Part shown: piece by piece, positions 38,038 to 52,303 of the stretch
Layout of the letters: each line of letters opens with the position of its first letter
Position numbering within the stretch: the stretch's first letter is position 1
Translations under genes and position numbers: made by a program
Assembly (NCBI GenBank): GCA_964023205.1
Contig: OZ026835.1
Span: 24,565,817 to 24,629,816 of the forward strand
Length of the DNA stretch: 64,000 bases
DNA from: Lutraria lutraria
Lineage: Eukaryota > Mollusca > Bivalvia > Venerida > Mactridae
Reading direction: 5' to 3'
Notes under the pieces: model-generated
What the model was told of the DNA's origin: nothing
What the model saw: only the letters and a program-made list of their open reading frames with translations
Databases searched by the model: none

Positions 38038-39225
38038 TAGTTTTTAAATAAATGCAATTCGGTAATGCAAGTACATCAATGTACATGCACCAACATACTA
38101 TTATACTTACTCACCTAATTATATGTATACTGATTCACCATGTGTCCGACTTACATACATATGTAACCGTCTATATAATTGATATTAAAACAAATTGTTA
38201 CTTTAACACACGCGCTGCTTATGGAATTCACAGTAAGATACCTACGTACCATATGCACATTGCCGCCAACGACAACAACCCAACACGCAATGATAACACT
38301 ATACAGCAGCCTTGATTGGTACATAGTGCAACATATCAAACTAAAGCCATACGGCTGGTTTCGTTACAGTAACCCCACGTGAAATGCGATTAACAATCGC
38401 TATTATTGCAGAAATGAATATTAATTAATGCAAAACGTACACAACGCGCTGTTTCTATTTCATTTAAATTGCAAGAAACAAACGCCAAGCGATTGCGGAA
38501 CTGTTTGAAGCCTGCATAACACTAACGAATGAAAAAAGAAAGAAAAAAAAGATCCGTGGCCGGCCTCGAACCCGCCACAAAAAGTCTGTCTGTCTCGGAA
38601 GCTTTCAATGTCCGACGCTTTACCGACTGCGCCATAGCGGCACACTGTCTGACGAGAATCGGAACATATATATCAAGATTTTTGTACACGTGTTCGGTTG
38701 AGTGGTTTCATATTACTGTAAACTTGGCAAGTTTTACGATATCAGAAATTACTGTAAGAGACAAACATAATATATGACAAAAACATCCATTTCCCTTGGT
38801 GTCCTTGATGCTCGGTGGGTGCGTTTCCTATACGTAATTGGGTTACTTCCCTTTGTCGGTGATGCACGTTTATGCGTGTTCGTTACCTTCAGGGTGTGAT
38901 AAAAATGAGCGCATATTACCAAATATAAATCGACTCGACTGAATGCAATCTAAGAATGTGAAAACGAAGGAATGACATTTCAATAAAGTCGTCTTCTTAC
39001 ACATACCCATGCTTATATAGTTCCTACCTAGCATGGGGCGTAGTGGGTGTTTGACACAAGACGGCCCCCAAATCAGTGGGACAGTTCTCTCCGCATATGC
39101 TTACTTACATTCTTAATGTGTTAAGTTCGCAAATATATGAAACACAATTTCAACGCGGTGCCTGGTCTCCCTCATTCAATTTGGAATTGTTCTGCTATTA
39201 ATCGGTTCCACTATTCTCAGACTGA
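38038..39225 (+). repeat. Monomer 33, class A
   Basis: 1188 bp. GTACACG as in monomer 17; ACAACGCGC and CTCGGAAGC are its own. Cassette at 38552-38641 (minus). Confidence 0.97.
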
Positions 39226-40416
39226 TAGTTTTTAAATAAATGCAATTCGGTAATGCAAGTACATCAATGTACATGCACCAACATACTATTATACTTACTC
39301 ACCTAATTATATGTATACTGATTCACCATGTGTCCGACTTACATACATATGTAACCGTCTATATAATTGATATTAAAACAAATTGTTACTTTAACACACG
39401 CGCTGCTTATGGAATTCACAGTAAGATACCTACGTACCATATGCACATTGCCGCCAACGACAACAACCCAACACGCAATGATAACACTATACAGCAGCCT
39501 TGATTGGTACATAGTGCAACATATCAAACTAAAGCCATACGGCTGGTTTCGTTACAGTAACCCCACGTGAAATGCGATTAACAATCGCTATTATTGCAGA
39601 AATGAATATTAATTAATGCAAAACGTACACAATGCGCTGTTTCTATTTCATTTAAATTGCAAGAAACAAACGCCAAGCGATTGCGGAACTGTTTGAAGCC
39701 TGCATAACACTAACGAATGAAAAAAGAAAGAAAAAAAAAAGATCCGTGGCCGGCCTCGAACCCGCCACAAAAAGTCTGTCTGTCTCGAAAGCTTTCAATG
39801 TCCGACGCTTTACCGACTGCGCCATAGCGGCACACTGTCTGACGAGAATCGGAACATATATATCAAGATTTTTGTGCACGTGTTCGGTTGAGTGGTTTCA
39901 TATTACTGTAAACTTGGCAAGTTTTACGATATCAGAAATTACTGTAAGAGACAAACATAATATATGACAAAAACATCCATTTCCCTTGGTGTCCTTGATG
40001 CTCGGTTGGGTGCGTTTCCTATACGTAATTGGGTTACTTCCCTTTGTCGATGATGCACGTTTATGTGTGTTCGTTACCTTCAGGGTGTGATAAAAATGAG
40101 CGCATATTACCAAATATAAATCGACTCGACTGAATGCAATCTAAGAATGTGAAAACGAAGGAATGACATTTCAATAAAGTCGTCTTCTTACACATACCCA
40201 TGCTTATATAGTTCCTACCTAGCATGGGGCGTAGTGGGTGTTTGACACAAGACGGCCCCCAAATCAGTGGGACAGTTCTCTCCGCATATGCTTACTTACA
40301 TTCTTAATTTGTTAAGTTCGCAAATATATGAAACACAATTTCAACGCGATGCCTGGTCTCCCTCATTCAATTTGGAATTGTTCTGCGATTAATCGGTTCC
40401 ACTATTCTCAGACAGA
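39226..40416 (+). repeat. Monomer 34, class E
   Basis: 1191 bp. Counterpart of monomer 19: A run of 10, CTCGGTTGGG, TGTGTG and CAGACAGAT. Cassette at 39742-39831 (minus). Confidence 0.97.
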
Positions 40417-41605
40417 TAGTTTTTAAATAAATGCAATTCGGTAATGCAAGTACATCAATGTACATGCACCAACATACTATTATACTTACTCACCTAATTA
40501 TATGTATACTGATTCACCATGTGTCCGACTTACATACATATGTAACCGTCTATATAATTGATATTAAAACAAATTGTTACTTTAACACACGCGCTGTTTA
40601 TGGAATTCACAGTAAGATACCTACGTACCATATGCACATTGCCGCCAACGACAACAACCCAACACGCAATGATAACACTATAGAGCCGCCTTTGTTGGTA
40701 CATAGTGCGACATATCAAACTAAAGCCATACGGCTGGTTTCGTTACAGTAACCCCACGTGAAATGCGATTAACAATCGCTATTATTGCAGAAATGAATAT
40801 TAATTAATGCAAAACGTACACAATGCGCTGTTTCTATTTCATTTAAATTGCAAGAAACAAACGCCAAGCGATTGCGGAACTGTTTGAAGCCTGCATAACA
40901 CTAACGAATGAAAAAAGAAAGAAAAAAAAAGATCCGTTGCCGGCCTCGAACCCGCCACAAAAAGTCTGTCTGTCTCGAAAGCTTTCAATGTCCGACGCTT
41001 TACCGACTGCGCCATAGCGGCACACTGTCTGACGAGAATCGGAACATATATATCAAGATTTTTGTGCACGTGTTCGGTTGAGTGGTTTCATATTACTGTA
41101 AACTTGGCAAGTTTTACGATATCAGAAATTACTGTAAGAGACAAACATAATATATGACAAAAACATCCATTTCCCTTGGTGTCCTTGATGCTCGGTGGGT
41201 GCGTTTCCTATACGTAATTGGGTTACTTCCCTTTGTCGATGATGCACGTTTATGCGTGTTCGTTACCTTCAGGGTGTGATAAAAATGAGCGCATATTACC
41301 AAATATAAATCGACTCGACTGAATGCAATCTAAGAATGTGAAAACGAAGGAATGACATTTCAATAAAGTCGTCTTCTTACACATACCCATGCTTATATAG
41401 TTCCTACCTAGCATGGGGCGTAGTGGGTGTTTGACACAAGACGGCCCCCAAATCAGTGGGACAGTTCTCTCCGCATATGCTTACTTACATTCTTAATTTG
41501 TTAAGTTCGCAAATATATGAAACACAATTTCAACGCGGTGCCTGGTCTCCCTCATTCAATTTGGAATTGTTCTGCGATTAATCGGTTCCACTATTCTCAG
41601 ACTGA
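40417..41605 (+). repeat. Monomer 35, class F
   Basis: 1189 bp. Counterpart of monomer 20 but with a 1081T, 1159G tail, so the correspondence breaks after about position 822. Cassette at 40932-41021 (minus). Confidence 0.97.
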
Positions 41606-42794
41606 CAGTTTTTAAATTAATGCAATTCGGTAATGCAATTACATCAATGTACATGCACCAACATACTATTATACTTACTCACCTAATTATATGTATACTG
41701 ATTCACCATGTGTCCGACTTACATACATATGTAACCGTCTATATAATTGATATTAAAACAAATTGTTACTTTAACACACGCGCTGCTTATGGAATTCACA
41801 GTAAGATACCTACGTACCATATGCACATTGCCGCCAACGACAACAACCCAACACGCAATGATAACACTATACAGCAGCCTTGGTTGGTACATAGTGCAAC
41901 ATATCAAACTAAAGCCATACGGCTGGTTTCGTTACAGTAACCCCACGTGAAATGCGATTAACAATCGCTATTATTGCAGAAATGAATATTAATTAATGCA
42001 AAACGTACACAATGCGCTGTTTCTATTTCATTTAAATTGCAAGAAACAAACGCCAAGCGATTGCGGAACTGTTTGAAGCCTGCATAACACTAACGAATGA
42101 AAAAAGAAAGAAAAAAAAAGATCCGTGGCCGGCCTCGAACCCGCCACAAAAAGTCTGTCAGTCTCGAAAGCTTTCAATGTCCGACGCTTTACCGACTGCG
42201 CCATAGCGGCACACTGTCTGACGAGAATCGGAACATATATATCAAGATTTTTGTGCACGTGTTCGGTTGAGTGGTTTCATATTACTGTAAACTTGGCAAG
42301 TTTTACGATATCAGAAATTACTGTAAGAGACAAACATAATATATGACAAAAACATCCATTTCCCTTGGTGTCCTTGATGCTCGGTGGGTGCGTTTCCTAT
42401 ACGTAATTGGGTTACTTCCCTTTGTCGATGATGCACGTTTATGCGTGTTCGTTACCTTCAGGGTGTGATAAAAATGAGCGCATATTACCAAATATAAATC
42501 GACTCGACTGAATGCAATCTAAGAATGTGAAAACGAAGGAATGACATTTCAATAAAGTCGTCTTCTTACACATACCCATGCTTATATAGTTCCTACCTAG
42601 CATGGGGCGTAGTGGATGTTTGACACAAGACGGCCCCCAAATCAGTGGGACAGTTCTCTCCGCATATGCTTACTTACATTCTTAATTTGTTAAGTTCGCA
42701 AATATATGAAACACAATTTCAACGCGATGCCTGGTCTCCCTCATTCAATTTGGAATTGTTCTGCGATTAATCGGTTCCACTATTCTCAGACTGA
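41606..42794 (+). repeat. Monomer 36, D-related
   Basis: 1189 bp. Three private changes in the first 40 bases (CAGTTTTT, AAATTAATG, GCAATTACATC), TTGGTTGG, GTCAGTC in the cassette, GTGGATG and CGCGATGCC, but 239C and 251C. Cassette at 42121-42210 (minus). Confidence 0.96.
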
Positions 42795-43983
42795 TAGTTT
42801 TTAAATAAATCCAATTCGGTAATGCAAGTACATCAATGTACATGCACCAACATACTATTATACTTACTCACCTAATTATATGTATACTGATTCACCATGT
42901 GTCCGACTTACATACATATGTAACCGTCTATATAATTGATATTAAAACAAATTGTTACTTTAACACACGCGCTGCTTATGGAATTCACAGTAAGATACCT
43001 ACGTACCATATGCACATTGCCGCCAACGACAACAACCAAACACGCAATGATAACACTATACAGCAGCCTTGATTGGTACATAGTGCAACATATCAAACTA
43101 AAGCCATACGGCTGGTTTCGTTACAGTAACCCCACGTGAAATGCGATTAACAATCGCTATTATTGCAGAAATGAATATTAATTAATGCAAAACGTACACA
43201 ATGCGCTGTTTCTATTTCATTTAAATTGCAAGAAACAAACGCCAAGCGATTGCGGAACTGTTTGAAGCCTGCATAACACTAACGAATGAAAAAAGAAAGA
43301 AAAAAAAAGATCCGTGGCCGGCCTCGAACCCGCCTCAAAAAGTCTGTCTGTCTCGAAAGCTTTCAATGTCCGACGCTTTACCGACTGCGCCATAGCGGCA
43401 CACTGTCTGACGAGAATCGGAACATATATATCAAGATTTTTGTGCACGTGTTCGGTTGAGTGGTTTCATATTACTGTAAACTTGGCAAGTTTTACGATAT
43501 CAGAAATTACTGTAAGAGACAAACATAATATATGACAAAAACATCCATTTCACTTGGTGTCCTTGATGCTCGGTGGGTGCGTTTCCTATACGTAATTGGG
43601 TTACTTCCCTTTGTCGATGATGCACGTTTATGCGTGTTCGTTACCTTCAGGGTGTGATAAAAATGAGCGCATATTACCAAATATAAATCGACTCGACTGA
43701 ATGCAATCTAAGAATATGAAAACGAAGGAATGACATTTCAATAAAGTCGTCTTCTTACACATACCAATGCTTATATAGTTCCTACCTAGCATGGGGCGTA
43801 GTGGGTGTTTGACACAAGACGGCCCCCAAATCAGTGGGACAGTTCTCTCCGCATATGCTTACTTACATTCTTAATTTGTTAAGTTCGCAAATATATGAAA
43901 CACAATTTCAACGCGGTGCCTGGTCTCCCTCATTCAATTTGGAATTGTTCTGCGATTAATCGGTTCCACTATTCTCAGACTGA
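42795..43983 (+). repeat. Monomer 37, B-like with 318C
   Basis: 1189 bp. AAATCCAATTC, ACAACCAAAC, TTTCACTTGG, AAGAATATG and ATACCAATGC, the last breaking one hairpin pair. Cassette at 43310-43399 (minus). Confidence 0.96.
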
Positions 43984-45171
43984 TAGTTTTTAAATAAATG
44001 CAATTCGGTAATGCAAGTACATCAATGTACATGCACCAACATACTATTATACTTACTCACCTAATTATATGTATACTGATTCACCATGTGTCCGACTTAC
44101 ATACATATGTAACCGTCTATATAATTGATATTAAAACAAATTGTTACTTTAATACACGCGCTGCTTATGGAATTCACAGTAAGATACCTACGTACCATAT
44201 GCACATTGCCGCCAACGACAACAACCCAACACGCAATGATAACACTATACAGCAGCCTTGATTGGTACATAGTGCAACATATCAAACTAAAGCCATACGG
44301 CTGGTTTCGTTACAGTAACCCCACGTGAAATGCGATTAACAATCGCTATTATTGCAGAAATGAATATTAATTAATGCAAAACGTACACAATGCGCTGTTT
44401 CTATTTCATTTAAATTGCAAGAAACAAACGCCAAGCGATTGCGGAACTGTTTGAAGCCTGCATAACACTAACGAATGAAAAAAGAAAGAAAAAAAAGATC
44501 CGTGGCCGGCCTCGAACCCGCCACAAAAAGTCTGTCTGTCTCGAAAGCTTTCAATGTCCGACGCTTTACCGACTGCGCCATAGCGGCACACTGTCTGACG
44601 AGAATCGGAACATATATATCAAGATTTTTGTGCACGTGTTCGGTTGAGTGGTTTCATATTACTGTAAACTTGGCAAGTTTTACGATATCAGAAATTACTG
44701 TAAGAGACAAACATAATATATGACAAAAACATCCATTTCCCTTGGTGTCCTTGATGCTCGGTGGGTGCGTTTCCTATACGTAATTGGGTTACTTCCCTTT
44801 GTCGGTGATGCACGTTTATGCGTGTTCGTTACCTTCAGGGTGTGATAAAAATGAGCGCATATTACCAAATATAAATCGACTCGACTGAATGCAATCTAAG
44901 AATGTGAAAACGAAGGAATGACATTTCAATAAAGTCGTCTTCTTACACATACCCATGCTTATATAGTTCCTACCTAGCATGGGGCGTAGTGGGTGTTTGA
45001 CACAAGACGGCCCCCAAATCAGTGGGACAGTTCTCTCCGCATATGCTTACTTACATTCTTAATGTGTTAAGTTCGCAAATATATGAAACACAATTTCAAC
45101 GCGGTGCCTGGTCTCCCTCATTCAATTTGGAATTGTTCTGCTATTAATCGGTTCCACTATTCTCAGACTGA
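43984..45171 (+). repeat. Monomer 38, class A
   Basis: 1188 bp. 170T as in monomers 1, 14, 27 and 30, but GATCCG. Cassette at 44498-44587 (minus). Confidence 0.97.
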
Positions 45172-46360
45172 TAGTTTTTAAATAAATGCAATTCGGTAAT
45201 GCAAGTACATCAATGTACATGCACCAACATACTATTATACTTACTCACCTAATTATATGTATACTGATTCACCATGTGTCCGACTTACATACATATGTAA
45301 CCGTCTATATAATTGATATTAAAACAAATTGTTACTTTAACACACGCGCTGCTTATGGAATTCACAGTAAGATACCTACGTACCATATGCACATTGCCGC
45401 CAACGACAACAACCCAACACGCAATGATAACACTATACAGCAGCCTTGATTGGTACATAGTGCAACATATCAAACTGAAGCCATAAGGATGGTTTCGTTA
45501 CAGTAACCCCACGTGAAATGCGATTAACAATCGCTATTATTGCAGAAATGAATATTAATTAATGCAAAACGTACACAATGCGCTGTTTCTATTTCATTTA
45601 AATTGCAAGAAACAAACGCCAAGCGATTGCGGAACTGTTTGAAGCCTGCATAACACTAACGAATGAAAAAAGAAAGAAAAAAAAAGATCCGTGGCCGGCC
45701 TCGAACCCGCCTCAAAAAGTCTGTCTGTCTCGAAAGCTTTCAATGTCCGACGCTTTACCGACTGCGCCATAGCGGCACACTGTCTGACGAGAATCGGAAC
45801 ATATATATCAAGATTTTTGGGCACGTGTTCGGTTGAGTGGTTTCATATTACTGTAAACTTGGCAAGTTTTACGATATCAGAAATTACTGTAAGAGACAAA
45901 CATAATATATGACAAAAACATCCATTTCCCTTGGTGTCCTTGATGCTCGGTGGGTGCGTTTCCTATACGTAATTGGGTTACTTCCCTTTGTCGATGATGC
46001 ACGTTTATGCGTGTTCGTTACCTTCAGGGTGTGATAAAAATGAGCGCATATTACCAAATATAAATCGACTCGACTGAATGCAATCTAAGAATGTGAAAAC
46101 GAAGGAATGACATTTCAATAAAGTCGTCTTCTTACACATACCCATGCTTATATAGTTCCTACCTAGCATGGGGCGTAGTGGGTGTTTGACACAAGACGGC
46201 CCCCAAATCAGTGGGACAGTTCTCTCCGCATATGCTTACTTACATTCTTAATTTGTTAAGTTCGCAAATATATGAAAAACAATTTCAACGCGGTGCCTGG
46301 TCTCCCTCATTCAATTTGGACTTGTTCTGCGATTAATCGGTTCCACTATTCTCAGACTGA
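45172..46360 (+). repeat. Monomer 39, class B
   Basis: 1189 bp. AACTGAAGCC, CATAAGG and ATGAAAAACAATTTC, shared only with monomer 40. Cassette at 45687-45776 (minus). Confidence 0.97.
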
Positions 46361-47549
46361 TAGTTTTTAAATAAATGCAATTCGGTAATGCAAGTACATC
46401 AATGTACATGCACCAACATACTATTATACTTACTCACCTAATTATATGTATACTGATTCACCATGTGTCCGACTTACATACATATGTAACCGTCTATATA
46501 ATTGATATTAAAACAAATTGTTACTTTAACACACGCGCTGCTTATGGAATTCACAGTAAGATACCTACGTACCATATGCACATTGCCGCCAACGACAACA
46601 ACCCAACACGCAATGATAACACTATACAGCAGCCTTGATTGGTACATAGTGCAACATATCAAACTGAAGCCATAAGGATGGTTTCGTTACAGTAACCCCA
46701 CGTGAAATGCGATTAACAATCGCTATTATTGCAGAAATGAATATTAATTAATGCAAAACGTACACAATGCGCTGTTTCTATTTCATTTAAATTGCAAGAA
46801 ACAAACGCCAAGCGATTGCGGAACTGTTTGAAGCCTGCATAACACTAACGAATGAAAAAAGAAAGAAAAAAAAAGATCCGTGGCCGGCCTCGAACCCGCC
46901 TCAAAAAGTCTGTCTGTCTCGAAAGCTTTCAATGTCCGACGCTTTACCGACTGCGCCATAGCGGCACACTGTCTGACGAGAATCGGAACATATATATCAA
47001 GATTTTTGGGCACGTGTTCGGTTGAGTGGTTTCATATTACTGTAAACTTGGCAAGTTTTACGATATCAGAAATTACTGTAAGAGACAAACATAATATATG
47101 ACAAAAACATCCATTTCCCTTGGTGTCCTTGATGCTCGGTGGGTGCGTTTCCTATACGTAATTGGGTTACTTCCCTTTGTCGATGATGCACGTTTATGCG
47201 TGTTCGTTACCTTCAGGGTGTGATAAAAATGAGCGCATATTACCAAATATAAATCGACTCGACTGAATGCAATCTAAGAATGTGAAAACGAAGGAATGAC
47301 ATTTCAATAAAGTCGTCTTCTTACACATACCCATGCTTATATAGTTCCTACCTAGCATGGGGCGTAGTGGGTGTTTGACACAAGACGGCCCCCAAATCAG
47401 TGGGACAGTTCTCTCCGCATATGCTTACTTACATTCTTAATTTGTTAAGTTCGCAAATATATGAAAAACAATTTCAACGCGGTGCCTGGTCTCCCTCATT
47501 CAATTTGGACTTGTTCTGCGATTAATCGGTTCCACTATTCTCAGACTGA
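46361..47549 (+). repeat. Monomer 40, class B, twin of monomer 39
   Basis: 1189 bp. No difference from monomer 39 found by eye. Cassette at 46876-46965 (minus). Confidence 0.97.
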
Positions 47550-48737
47550 TAGTTTTTAAATAAATGCAATTCGGTAATGCAAGTACATCAATGTACATGC
47601 ACCAACATACTATTATACTTACTCACCTAATTATATGTATACTGATTCACCATGTGTCCGACTTACATACATATGTAACCGTCTATATAATTGATATTAA
47701 AACAAATTGTTACTTTAACACACGCGCTGCTTATGGAATTCACAGTAAGATACCTACGTACCATATGCACATTGCCGCCAACGACAACAACCCAACACGC
47801 AATGATAACACTATACAGCAGCCTTGATTGGTACATAGTGCAACATATCAAACTAAAGCCATACGGATGGTTTCGTTACAGTAACCCCACGTGAAATGCG
47901 ATTAACAATCGCTATTAATGCAGAAATGAATATTAATTAATGCAAAACGTACACAATGCGCTGTTTCTATTTCATTTAAATTGCAAGAAACAAACGCCAA
48001 GCGATTGCGGAACTGTTTGAAGCCTGCATAACACTAACGAATGAAAAAAGAAAGAAAAAAAAGCTCCGTGGCCGGCCTCGAACCCGCCACAAAAAGTCTG
48101 TCTGTCTCGAAAGCTTTCAATGTCCGACGCTTTACCGACTGCGCCATAGCGGCACACTGTCTGACGAGAATCGGAACATATATATCAAGATTTTTGTGCA
48201 CGTGTTCGGTTGAGTGGTTTCATATTACTGTAAACTTGGCAAGTTTTACGATATCAGAAATTACTGTAAGAGACAAACATAATATATGACAAAAACATCC
48301 ATTTCCCTTGGTGTCCTTGATGCTCGGTGGGTGCGTTTCCTATACGTAATTGGGTTACTTCCCTTTGTCGGTGATGCACGTTTATGCGTGTTCGTTACCT
48401 TCAGGGTGTGATAAAAATGAGCGCATATTACCAAATATAAATCGACTCGACTGAATGCAATCTAAGAATGTGAAAACGAAGGAATGACATTTCAATAAAG
48501 TCGTCTTCTTACACATACCCATGCTTATATAGTTCCTACCTAGCATGGGGCGTAGTGGGTGTTTGACACAAGACGGCCCCCAAATCAGTGGGACAGTTCT
48601 CTCCGCATATGCTTACTTACATTCTTAATGTGTTAAGTTCGCAAATATATGAAACACAATTTCAACGCGGTGCCTGGTCTCCCTCATTCAATTTGGAATT
48701 GTTCTGCTATTAATCGGTTCCACTATTCTCAGACTGA
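47550..48737 (+). repeat. Monomer 41, B/A mosaic
   Basis: 1188 bp. 318A and 369A front, then GCTCCG, 540A, 822G and class-A tail. Cassette at 48064-48153 (minus). Confidence 0.96.
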
Positions 48738-49926
48738 TAGTTTTTAAATAAATGCAATTCGGTAATGCAAGTACATCAATGTACATGCACCAACATACTA
48801 TTATACTTACTCACCTAATTATATGTATACTGATTCACCATGTGTCCGACTTACATACATATGTAACCGTCTATATAATTGATATTAAAACAAATTGTTA
48901 CTTTAACACACGCGCTGCTTATGGAATTCACAGTAAGATACCTACGTACCATATGCACATTGCCGCCAACGACAACAACCCAACACGCAATGATAACACT
49001 ATACAGCAGCCTTGATTGGTACATAGTGCAACATATCAAACTAAAGCCATACGGATGGTTTCGTTACAGTAACCCCACGTGAAATGCGATTAACAATCGC
49101 TATTATTGCAGAAATGAATATTAATTAATGCAAAACGTACACAATGCGCTGTTTCTATTTCATTTAAATTGCAAGAAACAAACGCCAAGCGATTGCGGAA
49201 CTGTTTGAAGCCTGCATAACACTAACGAATGAAAAAAGAAAGAAAAAAAAAGATCCGTGGCCGGCCTCGAACCCGCCTCAAAAAGTCTGTCTGTCTCGAA
49301 AGCTTTCAATGTCCGACGCTTTACCGACTGCGCCATAGCGGCACACTGTCTGACGAGAATCGGAACATATATATCAAGATTTTTGGGCACGTGTTCGGTT
49401 GAGTGGTTTCATATTACTGTAAACTTGGCAAGTTTTACGATATCAGAAATTACTGTAAGAGACAAACATAATATATGACAAAAACATCCATTTCCCTTGG
49501 TGTCCTTGATGCTCGGTGGGTGCGTTTCCTATACGTAATTGGGTTACTTCCCTTTGTCGATGATGCACGTTTATGCGTGTTCGTTACCTTCAGGGTGTGA
49601 TACAAATGAGCGCATATTACCAAATATAAATCGACTCGACTGAATGCAATCTAAGAATGTGAAAACGAAGGAATGACATTTCAATAAAGTCGTCTTCTTA
49701 CACATACCCATGCTTATATAGTTCCTACCTAGCATGGGGCGTAGTGGGTGTTTGACACAAGACGGCCCCCAAATCAGTGGGACAGTTCTCTCCGCATATG
49801 CTTACTTACATTCTTAATTTGTTAAGTTCGCAAATATATGAAACACAATTTCAACGCGGTGCCTGGTCTCCCTCATTCAATTTGGAATTGTTCTGCGATT
49901 AATCGGTTCCACTATTCTCAGACTGA
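48738..49926 (+). repeat. Monomer 42, class B
   Basis: 1189 bp. GGGCACG, GATACAAATG and 1149A. Cassette at 49253-49342 (minus). Confidence 0.97.
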
Positions 49927-51114
49927 TAGTTTTTAAATAAATGCAATTCGGTAATGCAAGTACATCAATGTACATGCACCAACATACTATTATACTTACT
50001 CACCTAATTATATGTATACTGATTCACCATGTGTCCGACTTACATACATATGTAACCGTCTATATAATTGATATTAAAACAAATTGTTACTTTAACACAC
50101 GCGCTGCTTATGGAATTCACAGTAAGATACCTACGTACCATATGCACATTGCCGCCAACGACAACAACCCAACACGCAATGATAACACTATACAGCAGCC
50201 TTGATTGGTACATAGTGCAACATATCAAACTAAAGCCATACGGATGGTTTCGTTACAGTAACCCCACGTGAAATGCGATTAACAATCGCTATTAATGCAG
50301 AAATGAATATTAATTAATGCAAAACGTACACAATGCGCTGTTTCTATTTCATTTAAATTGCAAGAAACAAACGCCAAGCGATTGCGGAACTGTTTGAAGC
50401 CTGCATAACACTAACGAATGAAAAAAGAAAGAAAAAAAAGCTCCGTGGCCGGCCTCGAACCCGCCACAAAAAGTCTGTCTGTCTCGAAAGCTTTCAATGT
50501 CCGACGCTTTACCGACTGCGCCATAGCGGCACACTGTCTGACGAGAATCGGAACATATATATCAAGATTTTTGTGCACGTGTTCGGTTGAGTGGTTTCAT
50601 ATTACTGTAAACTTGGCAAGTTTTACGATATCAGAAATTACTGTAAGAGACAAACATAATATATGACAAAAACATCCATTTCCCTTGGTGTCCTTGATGC
50701 TCGGTGGGTGCGTTTCCTATACGTAATTGGGTTACTTCCCTTTGTCGGTGATGCACGTTTATGCGTGTTCGTTACCTTCAGGGTGTGATAAAAATGAGCG
50801 CATATTACCAAATATAAATCGACTCGACTGAATGCAATCTAAGAATGTGAAAACGAAGGAATGACATTTCAATAAAGTCGTCTTCTTACACATACCCATG
50901 CTTATATAGTTCCTACCTAGCATGGGGCGTAGTGGGTGTTTGACACAAGACGGCCCCCAAATCAGTGGGACAGTTCTCTCCGCATATGCTTACTTACATT
51001 CTTAATGTGTTAAGTTCGCAAATATATGAAACACAATTTCAACGCGGTGCCTGGTCTCCCTCATTCAATTTGGAATTGTTCTGCTATTAATCGGTTCCAC
51101 TATTCTCAGACTGA
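49927..51114 (+). repeat. Monomer 43, B/A mosaic
   Basis: 1188 bp. Copy of monomer 41. Cassette at 50441-50530 (minus). Confidence 0.96.
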
Positions 51115-52303
51115 TAGTTTTTAAATAAATGCAATTCGGTAATGCAAGTACATCAATGTACATGCACCAACATACTATTATACTTACTCACCTAATTATA
51201 TGTATACTGATTCACCATGTGTCCGACTTACATACATATGTAACCGTCTATATAATTGATATTAAAACAAATTGTTACTTTAACACACGCGCTGCTTATG
51301 GAATTCACAGTAAGATACCTACGTACCATATGCACATTGCCGCCAACGACAACAACCCAACACGCAATGATAACACTATACAGCAGCCTTGATTGGTACA
51401 TAGTGCAACATATCAAACTAAAGCCATACGGATGGTTTCGTTACAGTAACCCCACGTGAAATGCGATTAACAATCGCTATTATTGCAGAAATGAATATTA
51501 ATTAATGCAAAACGTACACAATGCGCTGTTTCTATTTCATTTAAATTGCAAGAAACAAACGCCAAGCGATTGCGGAACTGTTTGAAGCCTGCATAACACT
51601 AACGAATGAAAAAAGAAAGAAAAAAAAAGATCCGTGGCCGGCCTCGAACCCGCCTCAAAAAGTCTGTCTGTCTCGAAAGCTTTCAATGTCCGACGCTTTA
51701 CCGACTGCGCCATAGCGGCACACTGTCTGACGAGAATCGGAACATATATATCAAGATTTTTGGGCACGTGTTCGGTTGAGTGGTTTCATATTACTGTAAA
51801 CTTGGCAAGTTTTACGATATCAGAAATTACTGTAAGAGACAAACATAATATATGACAAAAACATCCATTTCCCTTGGTGTCCTTGATGCTCGGTGGGTGC
51901 GTTTCCTATACGTAATTGGGTTACTTCCCTTTGTCGATGATGCACGTTTATGCGTGTTCGTTACCTTCAGGGTGTGATAAAAATGAGCGCATATTACCAA
52001 ATATAAATCGACTCGACTGAATGCAATCTAAGAATGTGAAAACGAAGGAATGACATTTCAATAAAGTCGTCTTCTTACACATACCCATGCTTATATAGTT
52101 CCTACCTAGCATGGGGCGTAGTGGGTGTTTGACACAAGACGGCCCCCAAATCAGTGGGACAGTTCTCTCCGCATATGCTTACTTACATTCTTAATTTGTT
52201 AAGTTCGCAAATATATGAAACACAATTTCAACGCGGTGCCTGGTCTCCCTCATTCAATTTGGACTTGTTCTGCGATTAATCGGTTCCACTATTCTCAGAC
52301 TGA
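51115..52303 (+). repeat. Monomer 44, class B
   Basis: 1189 bp. Matches monomer 2 type with GGGCACG and GGACTTG. Cassette at 51630-51719 (minus). Confidence 0.97.

Larger units (their letters stand above)
23775..41605 (+). repeat. Large higher-order block, 15 monomers (right copy)
   Basis: Order: B, A, B/A mosaic, C, C/D mosaic, D, A, B, C/D mosaic, A, B, C, A, E, F. Relative to 9510-23774 it gains two monomers around 27340-29717, lacks one D copy, gains an A-B-C trimer (34472-38037) and lacks one A copy (20205-21394). The net change is 12 to 15 monomers. Confidence 0.83.
45172..47549 (+). repeat. Adjacent pair of apparently identical monomers
   Basis: Copies at 45172-46360 and 46361-47549 share every private change I could find: AACTGAAGCC, CATAAGG, GGGCACG, ATGAAAAACAATTTC and GGACTTG. 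I found no difference by eye, so this looks like a very recent one-monomer duplication. Confidence 0.85.
47550..52303 (+). repeat. Two-monomer higher-order unit, repeated twice (2377 bp)
   Basis: Copies at 47550 and 49927 share the combination 318A, ATTAATGCAG, GCTCCG and a class-A tail. Copies at 48738 and 51115 are both class B with GGGCACG. The second members differ at 865 (GATACAAA versus GATAAAAA) and at 1149. Confidence 0.85.
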
